Positions 17,206 to 27,011 of a stretch of 64,000 bases of DNA are shown here, piece after piece. The DNA comes from Mesorhizobium sp. Pch-S (GTDB lineage Bacteria > Pseudomonadota > Alphaproteobacteria > Rhizobiales > Rhizobiaceae): positions 4,239,501 through 4,303,500 of the forward strand of contig NZ_CP029562.1 of the NCBI RefSeq assembly GCF_004136315.1, read 5' to 3'. Each line of letters starts with the position of its first letter. The stretch's first letter is position 1. The position numbers were made by a program, and so were the translations under genes. The notes below the pieces were generated by a model. The model was given only the letters and a program-made list of their open reading frames with translations, was not told where the DNA came from and did not search any database.

Positions 17206-17664
17206 TCAGCCAAGCTGCCGCAGCGCTTCGCCCGCAACCATGGCCACCGAAAGCGCGACATTGAGGCTGCGGGCGCCGGGCTGCATCGGGATGAGCAGGC
17301 GGACATCGGAGGCAGCGTGAACCGCCTCGGGCACGCCGGCCGATTCGCGCCCGAACAGCACGACATCGTTCCTGGCGAAAACAAAATCGGTATAGGGCAC
17401 TGCTGCCTTGGTCGACAGCAGCACCAGTCGGCGCGCTTCGCTTCGTCGCCAATCCTCGAAGCTCGCCCAGTCGACATGGCGGGTCAGCGCGGCCATTTCG
17501 AGATAGTCCATGCCGGCGCGCCTGAGATTGCGGTCGGAGAGGTCGAAGCCGGCGGGTTCGATGATGTCGACGGCAAGACCCATGCAGGCCGCAAAGCGGA
17601 GGATTGTTCCGGTGTTGCCGGCGATATCCGGCTGGTAGAGCGCGACGCGCAGACCGTGCTTCAT
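17206..17664 (-). CDS. trmL: tRNA (cytidine(34)-2'-O)-methyltransferase
   Basis: 152-residue SPOUT methyltransferase that 2'-O-methylates the wobble base of tRNA-Leu isoacceptors. Motifs: the N-terminal PDIAGNTGTILRFAACMG, the central VVLFGRESAGVPE and the C-terminal knot IPMQPGARSLNVALSVAMV that binds SAM. Length and motifs match TrmL. Its 3' end faces the SoxR-type promoter element, which would transcribe antisense into it. Confidence 0.93.
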   Translation of the reverse strand: MKHGLRVALYQPDIAGNTGTILRFAACMGLAVDIIEPAGFDLSDRNLRRAGMDYLEMAALTRHVDWASFEDWRRSEARRLVLLSTKAAVPYTDFVFARNDVVLFGRESAGVPEAVHAASDVRLLIPMQPGARSLNVALSVAMVAGEALRQLG

Positions 17665-18115
17665 TTCCGGCTGTTCTCAAGTTCTGCCGCAGGGCCTGAT
17701 CGCAAAGTGCGTGGCAGATCGGCCACAGGCATCCCATGGTTTCGACGATTGCTGGACTGGCGTCTGGTCATTTTCTTCGAATGCGTGTATCAGGCCGGCA
17801 TTGTCAACACGAGCCGACGGAGGCGTTCATGGAAATGATGACCATGCGTAATGCACGCTTTCTCGCCTGGGGCGTATGCCCGACGGCTGGCTCGGTTCGA
17901 CGTTTCTCCTAACTCTTTAGGCCCAATCGCACCGATTCCAGCCGGACCTTCTTTCCGGCCATCAAGGGAATCCTGCGATGTTTTCTCGTCAGTCCAAGGG
18001 ACCTCCGGTCCCCTCCGAGTTTAATCAGTCTCAACCGTTTGGCGCTCCCGGTGTGCATTCCGCCGGCGCGCGCAATCCATCTTTCGACCTGTTCTTTTCA
18101 ATGGAGGACGGACCC
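17665..18115. other. Intergenic region before the ABC exporter cluster
   Basis: A 451-base gap between trmL and the start preferred for the next protein. It holds a 27-codon open frame with a good Shine-Dalgarno (17829-17912), an imperfect hairpin around 17941-17958 (CCGGA/TCCGG), and an alternative upstream start for the next gene at 17978. No tRNA or other RNA gene was recognised. Confidence 0.4.
17829..17912 (+). CDS. Putative 27-residue leader peptide or small ORF
   Basis: ATG at 17829 follows GGAGG by six bases and opens a 27-codon frame (MEMMTMRNARFLAWGVCPTA and a short basic end) with a TAA stop at 17910-17912. It sits about 200 bases before the hypothetical gene and the ABC exporter array. 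It could be a leader ORF, a small protein or chance. Neither codon runs nor an attenuator hairpin with a U-run were seen, so a classical amino-acid attenuator is unlikely. Confidence 0.3.
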   Translation: MEMMTMRNARFLAWGVCPTAGSVRRFS

Positions 18116-18496
18116 ATGTTCGATCCCTTTAAGACTCCAGGCTCCCGCAGCCTGCACGACCGCAAGCTGGCAACCTGGGCGTTGCTGGTCGGTGAGACCC
18201 GTTCTTCGGCTGTCCACGCCGAAATGCGTCGCAGGCCGCATCGCGGCATGCTGCCGGACGTCGACTTCTCGCGCGCTGTTCCGGCTCCGGGCCGGCCGTC
18301 GCTGGTACGCCGGTTCATCCGGCTGCTGCGACCTCGTCTGGTAAAGACGGATACTCCTGCCGCAACTTTCCAGGAGGGCGAGCGTAGCGGAACCGAGCAT
18401 TCGGGTGCACATATCGATGGCGCCCGCATTGCTGGTCCGGCAACGCTACGCGCCGAAGACGATCGCGAAGTCATGACCCTGTCGCGCGCTGCATAA
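18116..18496 (+). CDS. Hypothetical protein preceding the ABC exporter array
   Basis: 126 residues, basic and without signal or membrane segments: MFDPFKTPGSRSLHDRKLAT at the start, an Arg/Pro-rich middle, and an acidic-mixed tail. GGAGGACGGACCC precedes the ATG at 18116, which I prefer; an in-frame start at 17978 (after AAGGGA) would add 46 residues of low-complexity sequence. It ends 39 bases before the first exporter and may be cotranscribed. Function unknown. Confidence 0.5.
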   Translation: MFDPFKTPGSRSLHDRKLATWALLVGETRSSAVHAEMRRRPHRGMLPDVDFSRAVPAPGRPSLVRRFIRLLRPRLVKTDTPAATFQEGERSGTEHSGAHIDGARIAGPATLRAEDDREVMTLSRAA

Positions 18497-18535
18497 GGCT
18501 GCGCGCGACCTCATTCCTTACTAGAGTACGAAACC

Positions 18536-20424
18536 ATGTTCCGCTGGTTTGAAAAGAAACTGAACCCGTTTCCGGCCGCAGAGCCGGTCGAGCCGCCAAA
18601 TACGCTGTGGGCTTTCTGCTGGTATTTCACCAAGCCGGCATGGCCGTTCGTGCTGCTGGCAACCGTGCTGATGGCGCTGATCGCCTTCCTGGAAGTCTGG
18701 ATGTTCGGCTTCCTTGGTCACATCGTCGACTGGCTGTCGGCTCAGAACCGGGAAACGTTCCTGCAGACCGAATGGTGGAAGCTGGCGGGCATGGCGCTGG
18801 TGATCGCAATCCTGCTGCCGGCTGCGGTGACGCTTTCGTCCTTCAACACCTACCAGACGCTGTTCGGCAACTATCCGATGCGCATCCGCTGGCAGGTGCA
18901 TCGCTATCTGCTCAAGCAGTCGATGGCCTTCTACCAGGACGAGTTCGCCGGACGCATCGCCACCAAGCTGATGCAGACGGCGCTTGCCGTGCGCGAAACG
19001 GTGCTGAAATTCGCTGAGGTCCTGAACTATGTCGTGGTCTATTTCCTCGGCATGCTGATTATCGTCGGCTCTGCTGATTGGCGCCTTGCGGCACCGATCG
19101 TGCTTTGGCTCGTCGCCTATCTCGTTGCCTTGCGTTACTTCGTTCCACGACTTGGCAAGGTGTCGGAAGCCAGGCCGACGCACGTTCGGTCATGACCGGC
19201 CGTATTGTCGACAGCTACACCAACATCCAGACCGTGAAGCTGTTCTCGCATGGACGTCGCGAGTCCGACTACGCGCGCGAAGGCATGACCGAGTTCCTCG
19301 ACACCGCCTATGCGCAAGGCAGGCTGATCAGCAAGTTCTACATCGTGGTGTACCTGCTGAATTCGCTTTTGCTGCTGGCTGTCGGTGCGATGGCGATCGG
19401 CTTCTGGCTGCACGAGATCGTGACCGTGGGTGCCGTGGCGGTGGTGGTTGGCCTCGTGCTGCGCCTCTATGGCATGTCGCAATGGATCATGTGGGAGGTG
19501 TCGGGCCTGTTCGAGAACATCGGCACCGTGCAGGACGGCATCAGCTCGATCTCGATGCCTCGGCTGGTTGAAGACAAGCCGGGTGCCGGTGACCTTCAGG
19601 TCAGTAAAGGTGAGATCCGTTTCGACGACATCCGCTTCCACTATGGCAAGCAGAAGGGTGTCATTGAAAACCTGTCGCTGACGGTGAAGCCGGGCGAGAA
19701 GGTGGGCATTGTCGGTCGTTCGGGTGCCGGCAAGTCGACGCTCGTCAACCTGCTGCTGCGCTTCTACGACCTCGAGGGTGGCCGCATCCTGATCGATGGC
19801 GACAACATCGCCGACGTCACGCAGGATTCGCTGCGCGCCCATATCGGCATGGTCACGCAGGACACATCGCTGCTGCACCGCTCCGTGCGCGACAACATCC
19901 TCTATGGTCGCCCCGAAGCCGGAGAAGAGGCAATGCTGGAGGCAGCGCGACGTGCCGAGGCGCTCGGCTTCGTTGGCGGATTGTCGGATGCGAAGGGCCG
20001 CAAGGGCTTCGACGCGCATGTCGGCGAACGCGGCGTGAAGCTCTCCGGCGGACAGCGCCAGCGTATCGCGATTGCCCGCGTCATGTTGAAGGACGCGCCG
20101 ATCCTCATCCTCGACGAGGCGACTTCCGCGCTCGATTCGGAGGTCGAGGCGGCGATCCAGGAGAACCTGTACAAGCTGATGCAGGGCAAGACAGTGATTG
20201 CCATCGCGCACCGCCTGTCGACCATCGCAGCGATGGATCGGCTGGTGGTGATGGATCAGGGCCGTATCATCGAGGAAGGTTCGCATGACGAACTGGTTGC
20301 CAAAGGCGGGCTCTATGCCCAGCTTTGGCAACGCCAGTCGGGTGGGTTCCTGCTGCATGACGACCCCGGCCACGAACCCGCAGCCAAGATGAAGCTCGAG
20401 GTGACGGACGAGGCGGCCGAATAG
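18536..20424 (+). pseudogene. ABC exporter (half-transporter) interrupted by a one-base frameshift
   Basis: First of three tandem exporter genes, each coding membrane plus ATPase domains in one chain. The frame from 18536 (TMs, QVHRYLLKQSMAFYQDEFAGR) runs to KVSEA and then leaves frame; the continuation (QADARSVMTGRIVDSYTNIQ, Walker A GRSGAGKST, LSGGQRQRIAIARV, LILDEATSALDSE) lies in the -1 frame to 20424. Restoring one base at 19169-19171 (for example GCC-CAG) gives a 629-residue protein of normal length. Everything else is intact, so this may be a recent mutation or a sequencing/assembly error. Substrate unknown; MsbA/multidrug-like. Confidence 0.85.
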
Positions 20425-20434
20425 ATCCGGTCTC

Positions 20435-20468
20435 ACACCCACCCGCTCCAACTGGAGCGGGTGGGTGT
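20435..20468 (+). terminator. Perfect 15-base hairpin between exporters 1 and 2
   Basis: ACACCCACCCGCTCC and GGAGCGGGTGGGTGT pair perfectly around a four-base loop, 11 bases after the first exporter's stop. No U-run follows, so it may act as a processing or stability element that separates the two cistrons rather than as a full terminator. Its right arm contains an in-frame GTG of the next gene, which argues against starting there. Confidence 0.6.
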
Positions 20469-20583
20469 CCTGGGCCGCCCGAAAGACAATGCTGGGCGAG
20501 GTCCGGCCCGAAAAACAAATCTATACAGTCCGGCTGTGGGGCCTGTGGTCCCCCAGGGACCCAAGCCCGCACGAGTGAAGAAG

Positions 20584-22494
20584 ATGTTCGCCAAGGTTTT
20601 CGAGTGGTTTGAGACCCGCTACTCGCCCATTGCGCTGGCTGAAGAGCGTCAGCCGCCAATGGGGCTGTGGAACTTTTTCCGCTATTTCATCATGCAGTTC
20701 CGCGCCGGTTTCGCGATGCGCATGCTGTTCGTCGCTGCAGGCGCGATCGTGGACGCGATGCTGCCGATCTTCGTCGGCATCATTGTCGGCCTGCTGGCGA
20801 GTTCCGACCCGCGCAGCTTCTTCACGGAGCATGGAACGACACTTGTCGTCATGGCCGGCGTTGTCTTCCTGCGGCCGCTCACTATCGTGCTCGACGCGCT
20901 CGTGCGCAACCACGCGATCGCCCCCAACTTCATCGATCTCATCCGTTGGCAGAGTCATTGGCATGTCACGCGGCAGGACTGGACGTTCTTCCAGAATGAC
21001 TTCGCCGGCCGCATTGGCACCAAGGTCATGCAGAGCGGCGATTCCATCGAGATCGCCGTCAACCTGACCATCGATACCGTCTGGTATGCAGTGGTGTTCG
21101 TGATCGTTGCCATCACCGTGCTGGCGCAGTTCGACGTCACGCTCGTCGCGGCGATCGCTGTCTGGCTGGTGCTCTATGGTCTGCTGCTCAGATACTGCAT
21201 GCCGCTGATCGCGCGGCGCTCGACGGACCTTTCGGAAGAATGGTCGGTGATGAGCGGCCGCATCGTCGACAGCTACACCAACATCCTGACGTTGAAGACG
21301 TTCTCGACCGGCGAACATGAGGACAGATATGTTTCACAGGCCGTGCTGAAACACGCCCAGACATTCTACCGGCTGATGCGCGTGTTCACCGGCATGTGGT
21401 CGGCCCTGTTCGTCATGAACGCCAGCCTGCTCGTTGCGATCAGCTGGCTGGCGCTGGCGCGCTGGAGCACGGGCGGGATGAGTGCCGCAGCCGTGGCTAC
21501 AGCCATTCCTTTTGCATTGCAGATTGCGGGTATCTCATACCGGATACTGGACGCCGGTGGGAACATCTTCCGCCAGATCGGGACGGCCGCCAACTCGATG
21601 ACCACGATCGCCAGGCCGATCAGAATGTTCGACGCGCCCGGCGCCGAAGCATTGCAGGTGACCAGGGGCGCGATCGAACTCGACCGGGTCAACTTCAACT
21701 ACGGGCGCAAGGATGGAAAGGGCGGTCTTATCGAAAACCTGTCGCTGAAAATCGCGCCGGGCGAGCGGGTGGGGATCGTCGGGCGATCAGGCGCCGGTAA
21801 ATCGACATTGGTGAACCTGTTGCTGCGTCTCTACGACGTTCAGGACGGCCGCGTCCTGATCGACGGTCAGGATGTGCGCGACGTGACGCAGGAGAGCGTC
21901 CGTGCGGCGATCGGATTCGTCAGCCAGGATACCTCGCTGCTGCATCGCTCCGTGCGCGAGAACCTGAAATACGGACGCCAGGACGCCACGGATGCCGACA
22001 TCTCGCGGGTGGTGGATGCAGCCCAGGTGGCCGATGTCGTCGCCGGCCTGGTCGACCGCGAGGGACGATACGGCTTCGATGCCCATGTCGGCGAGCGTGG
22101 GGTGAAGCTCTCCGGCGGGCAGCGCCAGCGCATCGCCATCGCGCGGGTGGTGCTGAAGGACGCGCCGATCCTGATCCTCGACGAAGCAACCTCGGCGCTG
22201 GATTCCGAGGTCGAGGCGGCGATCCAGGAGAACCTCTATCGCCTGATGGAGGGCAAGACGGTGATCGCCATCGCTCACCGGCTCTCGACCATCGCGGCGA
22301 TGGATCGGCTGGTGGTGATGGACCAGGGCCGTATCATCGAGCAAGGCTCTCACGATGAGCTGGTTGCCAGGGGTGGCATCTATGCTCAACTCTGGCAGCG
22401 CCAGTCGGGCGGGTTCCTGCTGCGCGACGATCCCGCACAGGAACCCGCCGCCGTCACGAATGCGGGATTGACCGAAGAGGCAGCGGAGCGATGA
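20584..22494 (+). CDS. ABC exporter, ATPase and permease in one chain (copy 2)
   Basis: 636 residues. Six-helix exporter membrane domain (residues about 35-330) with the coupling segment RIVDSYTNILTLKTFSTGEH, then ATPase with Walker A GRSGAGKST, LSGGQRQRIAIARV, Walker B LILDEATSALDSE and H-loop AIAHRLST. The C-terminal 140 residues are nearly identical to the first exporter. I start at the ATG at 20584 by alignment with the tandem copies (MFAKVFEWFE versus MFRWFEKKLN); the open frame begins inside the preceding hairpin. Probably a homo- or heterodimeric exporter with its neighbours; cargo unknown. Confidence 0.88.
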   Translation: MFAKVFEWFETRYSPIALAEERQPPMGLWNFFRYFIMQFRAGFAMRMLFVAAGAIVDAMLPIFVGIIVGLLASSDPRSFFTEHGTTLVVMAGVVFLRPLTIVLDALVRNHAIAPNFIDLIRWQSHWHVTRQDWTFFQNDFAGRIGTKVMQSGDSIEIAVNLTIDTVWYAVVFVIVAITVLAQFDVTLVAAIAVWLVLYGLLLRYCMPLIARRSTDLSEEWSVMSGRIVDSYTNILTLKTFSTGEHEDRYVSQAVLKHAQTFYRLMRVFTGMWSALFVMNASLLVAISWLALARWSTGGMSAAAVATAIPFALQIAGISYRILDAGGNIFRQIGTAANSMTTIARPIRMFDAPGAEALQVTRGAIELDRVNFNYGRKDGKGGLIENLSLKIAPGERVGIVGRSGAGKSTLVNLLLRLYDVQDGRVLIDGQDVRDVTQESVRAAIGFVSQDTSLLHRSVRENLKYGRQDATDADISRVVDAAQVADVVAGLVDREGRYGFDAHVGERGVKLSGGQRQRIAIARVVLKDAPILILDEATSALDSEVEAAIQENLYRLMEGKTVIAIAHRLSTIAAMDRLVVMDQGRIIEQGSHDELVARGGIYAQLWQRQSGGFLLRDDPAQEPAAVTNAGLTEEAAER

Positions 22495-22612
22495 TTGCTC
22501 CGACAGACGCCGGTCGTCGCTCTCGCGAAGACGTGAATCGGAACAAAAGGATGAGCGTGGCGATTGATGCCTTGATTCAGGTTCCTGATGCCAAGTGTGA
22601 GGACACCGATAC

Positions 22613-24502
22613 GTGACCAGCGAACGTTTCCGTGATCGCATCTGGCGCTCCGTCGAAGGTGCCATCGACCCGTTCAGCGATACGGATCGTGAAGTGCTGC
22701 CGGCGGATGCCTGGCGCTTCATTCTCTACTTTGCCAATCAGGCCAAGGGCGCCTTCGTGCTGTTGCTCATCACCGGCGGCCTGGCCGGTGCGGTGGATGC
22801 GGCGATGTACTGGTCGGTGGGCTGGCTGATCGACCTGCTCGACAAGTCTTCGCCCGCCACCCTGCTTGCCGATCACTGGCCGGCGCTGGTTGGACTGCTG
22901 TTGCTGATCCTCGTCGTGCGTGCCGTCATCATGATCGCTTCGGCGGTGGTCGAACAGCAGGTGGTGGTGCCCGGCTTCTATTCGATGGTGCGCTGGCAGG
23001 CGTTCCGGCGCGTGATCCAGCAGCCTTATGGTTTCTACCAGAACGATTTCGCCGGCCGCATTGCGACCAAGATCATGCAGGGCGGCGAAGCCGTCGGCGA
23101 TTTCATCATCAATGTGCTGCAGACGATGTGGTCGTTCCTGACCTTCCTGATCCTGGCCATCACCATCCTGATGTCGCTGGATCCCCTGATGGGCGTCGTC
23201 GTGGCGTTGTGGTTCGCAGGCTATGCCGCCATCGTCTGGTTCCTGTTGCCGGAAATGCGACGTGCCGGCCGTGAGACCGCCGACCAGCGCTCGGTTTTCA
23301 ATGGGCGGCTGGTCGACGCTTTCACCAACATCGTCGCGGTCAAGCTGTTCGACAGTGGCAAGCGCGAGCACGCCTATATCCGCGACGGGCTGGAAGGCTT
23401 CCTGACCGCGGTGGTGCGGCTGACACGGGCGATCACCACGGTGCGTTCCTCGGTCGCCATCCTCAATGGCATCATGATGAGCCTGATCGCCGTCATCGCT
23501 GTCATGAACTGGACGTCGGGCCACATCTCGACCGGCGCGATCGCCGCAGCACTCGGCCTCGTATTCCGGCTGAACCAGATGTCGGGCTGGATGATGTTCA
23601 ACATCAATGGGCTGGTGCGCAACTACGCCACCGTGCAGGACGCCACCCGCACGATCTCCGTGACACCGGCTATCCGCGATGCCGAGGACGCTGCGGTGCT
23701 GCCGCGCGCCAGTGGCGACATTCGTTTCGAAAATGTCTCTTTCCACTATGGCAAGGAAGGCGGCGTCATCGACAATCTGAACCTGCATATCCGTCCGGGC
23801 GAACGCGTGGCGATCGTCGGACCTTCGGGGGCCGGCAAGACGACGATCGTCAACCTGATGCTGCGGCTGTTCGATGTGGAAAAGGGCCGCATCCTGATCG
23901 ACGGCCGCGATATCCGCGAGCTGACCCAGGCTTCGCTGCGCGCGCAGTTCGGCGTGGTCAGCCAGGAAGCAATGCTGATGCATCGCTCGATCCGCGACAA
24001 CATCGGCTATGGCCGCGAGGGCGCCTCCGAAGCGGAGATCGTGGAGGCGGCCACGCGCGCTGCCGCGCACGACTTCATCGTCCATGTCGAGGACCCGCGT
24101 GGTCGCAAGGGATACGAGGCCCAGGTCGGCGAACGCGGTGTCAAGCTTTCCGGCGGACAGCGGCAACGCGTGGCGATCGCCCGCATGATGTTGAAGGATG
24201 CTCCGATCCTCATCCTCGACGAGGCGACCTCGGCACTCGATTCGGAGGTCGAAGCGGCGATCCAGGACAATCTCTACCAGTTGATGGAGGGCAAGACCGT
24301 GATTGCGATCGCGCATCGGCTGTCCACCATCGCCGCCCTCGATCGTCTGGTGGTCATGGACAAGGGCCGAATCGTCGAAGAAGGGACCCACGAGGAACTG
24401 GTCGCCGCCGACGGCCTTTATTCGCGGTTGTGGAAGCGGCAGTCGGGCGGTTTCCTGTTTAGCGGCGACGACTCACTGGACGCCGCAAGCGCGGCGGAGT
24501 GA
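22613..24502 (+). CDS. ABC exporter, ATPase and permease in one chain (copy 3)
   Basis: 629 residues with the same architecture as the two upstream copies: membrane domain (about 35-325), RLVDAFTNIVAVKLFDSGKR, Walker A GPSGAGKTT, LSGGQRQRVAIARM and LILDEATSALDSE. It is the most diverged of the three at Walker A and in the membrane domain but keeps the same C-terminal block (RQSGGFLF). GTG start at 22613; GAGG lies 10 bases upstream. Third gene of the array, 118 bases after copy 2. Confidence 0.88.
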   Translation: MTSERFRDRIWRSVEGAIDPFSDTDREVLPADAWRFILYFANQAKGAFVLLLITGGLAGAVDAAMYWSVGWLIDLLDKSSPATLLADHWPALVGLLLLILVVRAVIMIASAVVEQQVVVPGFYSMVRWQAFRRVIQQPYGFYQNDFAGRIATKIMQGGEAVGDFIINVLQTMWSFLTFLILAITILMSLDPLMGVVVALWFAGYAAIVWFLLPEMRRAGRETADQRSVFNGRLVDAFTNIVAVKLFDSGKREHAYIRDGLEGFLTAVVRLTRAITTVRSSVAILNGIMMSLIAVIAVMNWTSGHISTGAIAAALGLVFRLNQMSGWMMFNINGLVRNYATVQDATRTISVTPAIRDAEDAAVLPRASGDIRFENVSFHYGKEGGVIDNLNLHIRPGERVAIVGPSGAGKTTIVNLMLRLFDVEKGRILIDGRDIRELTQASLRAQFGVVSQEAMLMHRSIRDNIGYGREGASEAEIVEAATRAAAHDFIVHVEDPRGRKGYEAQVGERGVKLSGGQRQRVAIARMMLKDAPILILDEATSALDSEVEAAIQDNLYQLMEGKTVIAIAHRLSTIAALDRLVVMDKGRIVEEGTHEELVAADGLYSRLWKRQSGGFLFSGDDSLDAASAAE

Positions 24503-24551
24503 GTCATCATGGCATCCGGCAGGTATCGGGCGACACGTGAAAGGGTGAATT

Positions 24552-24875
24552 ATGACACTTAGGCCGCCATCGGGTTACTCGGGCTCCTCCAGCGGTTTAC
24601 TGGCCGAGGCGATGTTCGATGCGCTGGGGCACGAGGTGCTGGCGGAGAAGGCCGCCGCGCTTGGCAGAGCGGGTGAGCGGGCCGAAAAAGCACTGTTGCG
24701 GCTTAAAAACCATACCGGCGACGAGGCAGACAGGGCGAAGTTGCTCAAGGAGACGGCTGGTTTCGTCTATGCCTGGTTCATCCAGCGTGAATTGTGCGGT
24801 TTTCGACGCCATGACGCGGTGATCCGTGACCTTCAGATACCCCGCGAAGTGCTTGTCAGGCTGGGGGCGGCATAG
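24552..24875 (+). CDS. Small helical protein, DUF6665-like
   Basis: 107 residues, all-helical in appearance: EAMFDALGHEVLAEKAAALG and the C-terminal FVYAWFIQRELCGFRRHDAV, resembling DUF6665 proteins of Rhizobiales as I remember them. No signal peptide. It sits between the exporter array and petABC. Function unknown. In the following gap (24876-25097) only the petA ribosome binding region was recognised. Confidence 0.6.
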   Translation: MTLRPPSGYSGSSSGLLAEAMFDALGHEVLAEKAAALGRAGERAEKALLRLKNHTGDEADRAKLLKETAGFVYAWFIQRELCGFRRHDAVIRDLQIPREVLVRLGAA

Positions 24876-25097
24876 GATCATTTTCCGGCGCGGCATTTCT
24901 CCCCGCGACAATCTGCCCTGTAGTCTTCACCCGACTGGACAAAAACGGGCCGCACGCATAAACCGAAATCCAAATGCCGGAGGAATTCGCTAGCCTGTTG
25001 CCATGCGCTGTCGGGCGGGTGCGAATTGAGCGGGGATGCTCAAGCGGGACAGGGGGCTCGCCTTTCGGTGCGGAAGAGGCGAAAGGACCAGGCAGCC

Positions 25098-25664
25098 GTG
25101 AGCGCAACCGACGAAAACCATGATCCCAATCGCCGTGATTTTCTTTACATAGCCACCGGCATGGCCGGCGTGGTTGGCGCGGCTTCTGTCGCCTGGCCGT
25201 TCATCGATCAGATGCGTCCGGATGCTTCCACGCTGGCGCTGGCTTCAGTCGAGGTGGATGTGTCCTCGCTGACGCCTGGCATGTCCCTGACGGTGAAGTG
25301 GCGTGGCAAGCCCGTGTTCATCCGCAACCGCACACCGGAAGAAGTGCAGGCTGCGCAGGAGGTCAAGCTCGAACAGCTGAAAGACCCGCTTGCACGCAAC
25401 GCCAACCTTCCTTCGGATGCCACAGCCAACGACATTGATCGTTCCGCTGGCAAGGGCAAGGAAAACTGGCTGGTGATGATCGGCGTGTGCACCCACCTCG
25501 GCTGTATCCCACTTGGCCAGCAGGGTGAATATGGTGGCTGGTTCTGCCCGTGCCACGGCTCGGTCTACGACACGGCGGGCCGTATCCGCCAGGGACCGGC
25601 ACCCGAGAACATGGCCGTTCCGGTCTTTTCATTCATCTCCGATACCAAGATCCGCGTCGGCTGA
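25098..25664 (+). CDS. petA: Ubiquinol-cytochrome c reductase Rieske iron-sulfur subunit
   Basis: Rieske protein of the cytochrome bc1 complex, passing electrons from ubiquinol to cytochrome c1. 188 residues: a twin-arginine-type anchor ([16 protein letters not shown]) at 12-27, then the 2Fe-2S cluster motifs CTHLGC (131-136) and CPCHG (150-154). I use the GTG at 25098 after AAAGGA; a start at 25026 would add a poorly fitting 24-residue basic stretch. First gene of petABC. Confidence 0.93.
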   Translation: MSATDENHDPNRRDFLYIATGMAGVVGAASVAWPFIDQMRPDASTLALASVEVDVSSLTPGMSLTVKWRGKPVFIRNRTPEEVQAAQEVKLEQLKDPLARNANLPSDATANDIDRSAGKGKENWLVMIGVCTHLGCIPLGQQGEYGGWFCPCHGSVYDTAGRIRQGPAPENMAVPVFSFISDTKIRVG

Positions 25665-25681
25665 GGCAGGGGGACATTTCC

Positions 25682-26983
25682 ATGAGCGAGGGACACTCGA
25701 CCTATACGCCAACGACCGGTCTTGGACGCTGGTTCGACGCACGCATGCCGCTGCCGCGGCTCGTCTATGACTCCTTCATCGCCTATCCGGTGCCGCGCAA
25801 CCTGAACTACATGTGGACGTTCGGTGGCATCCTGTCGATCATGCTGGTGTCGCAGATCATCACCGGTATCGTGCTGGCGATGCATTATGTCTCCGATACG
25901 AGCCTCGCCTTCGGTTCGGTCGAGAAGATCATGCGCGACGTCAACAGCGGTTGGCTCCTGCGCTACATGCACTCCAACGGCGCGTCGTTCTTCTTCATCG
26001 CCGTCTACCTGCACATCTTCCGCGGTCTGTACTACGGTTCCTACAAGGCTCCGCGCGAGTTGCTGTGGGTGCTCGGCTGCATCATCTATCTGCTGATGAT
26101 GGCGACCGGTTTCATGGGTTATGTGCTGCCGTGGGGCCAGATGTCCTTCTGGGGCGCTACCGTCATCACCGGCTTCTTCACCGCCATTCCGTTGGTCGGC
26201 GACTGGATCCAGCAGCTTCTCCTCGGCGGCTTCGCGGTCGATAATCCGACGCTGAACCGCTTCTTTGCACTGCACTACCTGCTGCCGTTCATGATCGCCG
26301 GCGTCGTTGTGCTGCACGTCTGGGCGCTGCACGTCACCGGACAGAACAACCCGACCGGCATCGAGGTGAAGTCGAAAACCGACACCGTCGCCTTCACGCC
26401 TTACGCGACCGTCAAGGATGCGCTCGGCATGGTCGTGTTCCTTCTGGTGTTCGCCTACTTCATCTTCTACATGCCGAACTATCTCGGCCATCCGGACAAC
26501 TACACGGTTGCCGATCCGCTGAAGACGCCGGCCCACATCGTTCCGGAATGGTACTTCCTGCCGTTCTACGCGATCCTGCGTGCCATCACCTTCAACATCG
26601 GACCGATCGATTCGAAGCTCGGCGGCGTGCTTGCCATGTTCGGTGCCATCGCGATGCTGTTCATCCTGCCATGGCTGGATACCTCGAAAGTGCGCTCGGC
26701 GGTCTATCGCCCGTGGTACAAGCTGTTCTTCTGGCTCTTCACCGCCAATGCCATCTTCCTTGGCTGGCTCGGTTCGAAGCCGGCGGAAGGTTGGTATATT
26801 CCGGCAATGCAGGGCTCGACGCTGTTCTACTTCGCCTTCTTCCTGGTCGTCCTGCCGGTGCTCGGTCTGATCGAGACGCCGCGCCGCCTGCCCAATTCCA
26901 TCACCGAAGCGGTGCTGGAAAAGAACAAGGCGGGCTCCGGACATCCCGCTGGCGCGACTGCCGCGCCGGAAACCAAGGGCTGA
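25682..26983 (+). CDS. petB: Cytochrome b of the bc1 complex
   Basis: 433-residue integral membrane subunit with eight helices, holding haems bL and bH and both quinone sites. Visible landmarks: paired haem histidines in [20 protein letters not shown] and [21 protein letters not shown], the Qo-site motif [13 protein letters not shown] (the PEWY box), and [16 protein letters not shown] at 25682 after GGGGGACATTTCC, 18 bases after petA. Confidence 0.96.
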   Translation: MSEGHSTYTPTTGLGRWFDARMPLPRLVYDSFIAYPVPRNLNYMWTFGGILSIMLVSQIITGIVLAMHYVSDTSLAFGSVEKIMRDVNSGWLLRYMHSNGASFFFIAVYLHIFRGLYYGSYKAPRELLWVLGCIIYLLMMATGFMGYVLPWGQMSFWGATVITGFFTAIPLVGDWIQQLLLGGFAVDNPTLNRFFALHYLLPFMIAGVVVLHVWALHVTGQNNPTGIEVKSKTDTVAFTPYATVKDALGMVVFLLVFAYFIFYMPNYLGHPDNYTVADPLKTPAHIVPEWYFLPFYAILRAITFNIGPIDSKLGGVLAMFGAIAMLFILPWLDTSKVRSAVYRPWYKLFFWLFTANAIFLGWLGSKPAEGWYIPAMQGSTLFYFAFFLVVLPVLGLIETPRRLPNSITEAVLEKNKAGSGHPAGATAAPETKG

Positions 26984-27011
26984 GCGAAAAGAGAATCCAG
27001 GGGATATTGGT

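Noticed and set aside
17829..17912. Tryptophan-operon type attenuator leader
   Set aside because: Only one Trp codon, no run of regulatory codons, and no terminator/antiterminator hairpins with a U-run.
22577..24391. 604-codon open frame antisense to exporter copy 3
   Set aside because: Its residues show no motif and similar shadows occur antisense to all three exporters, because the ATPase regions are alike.
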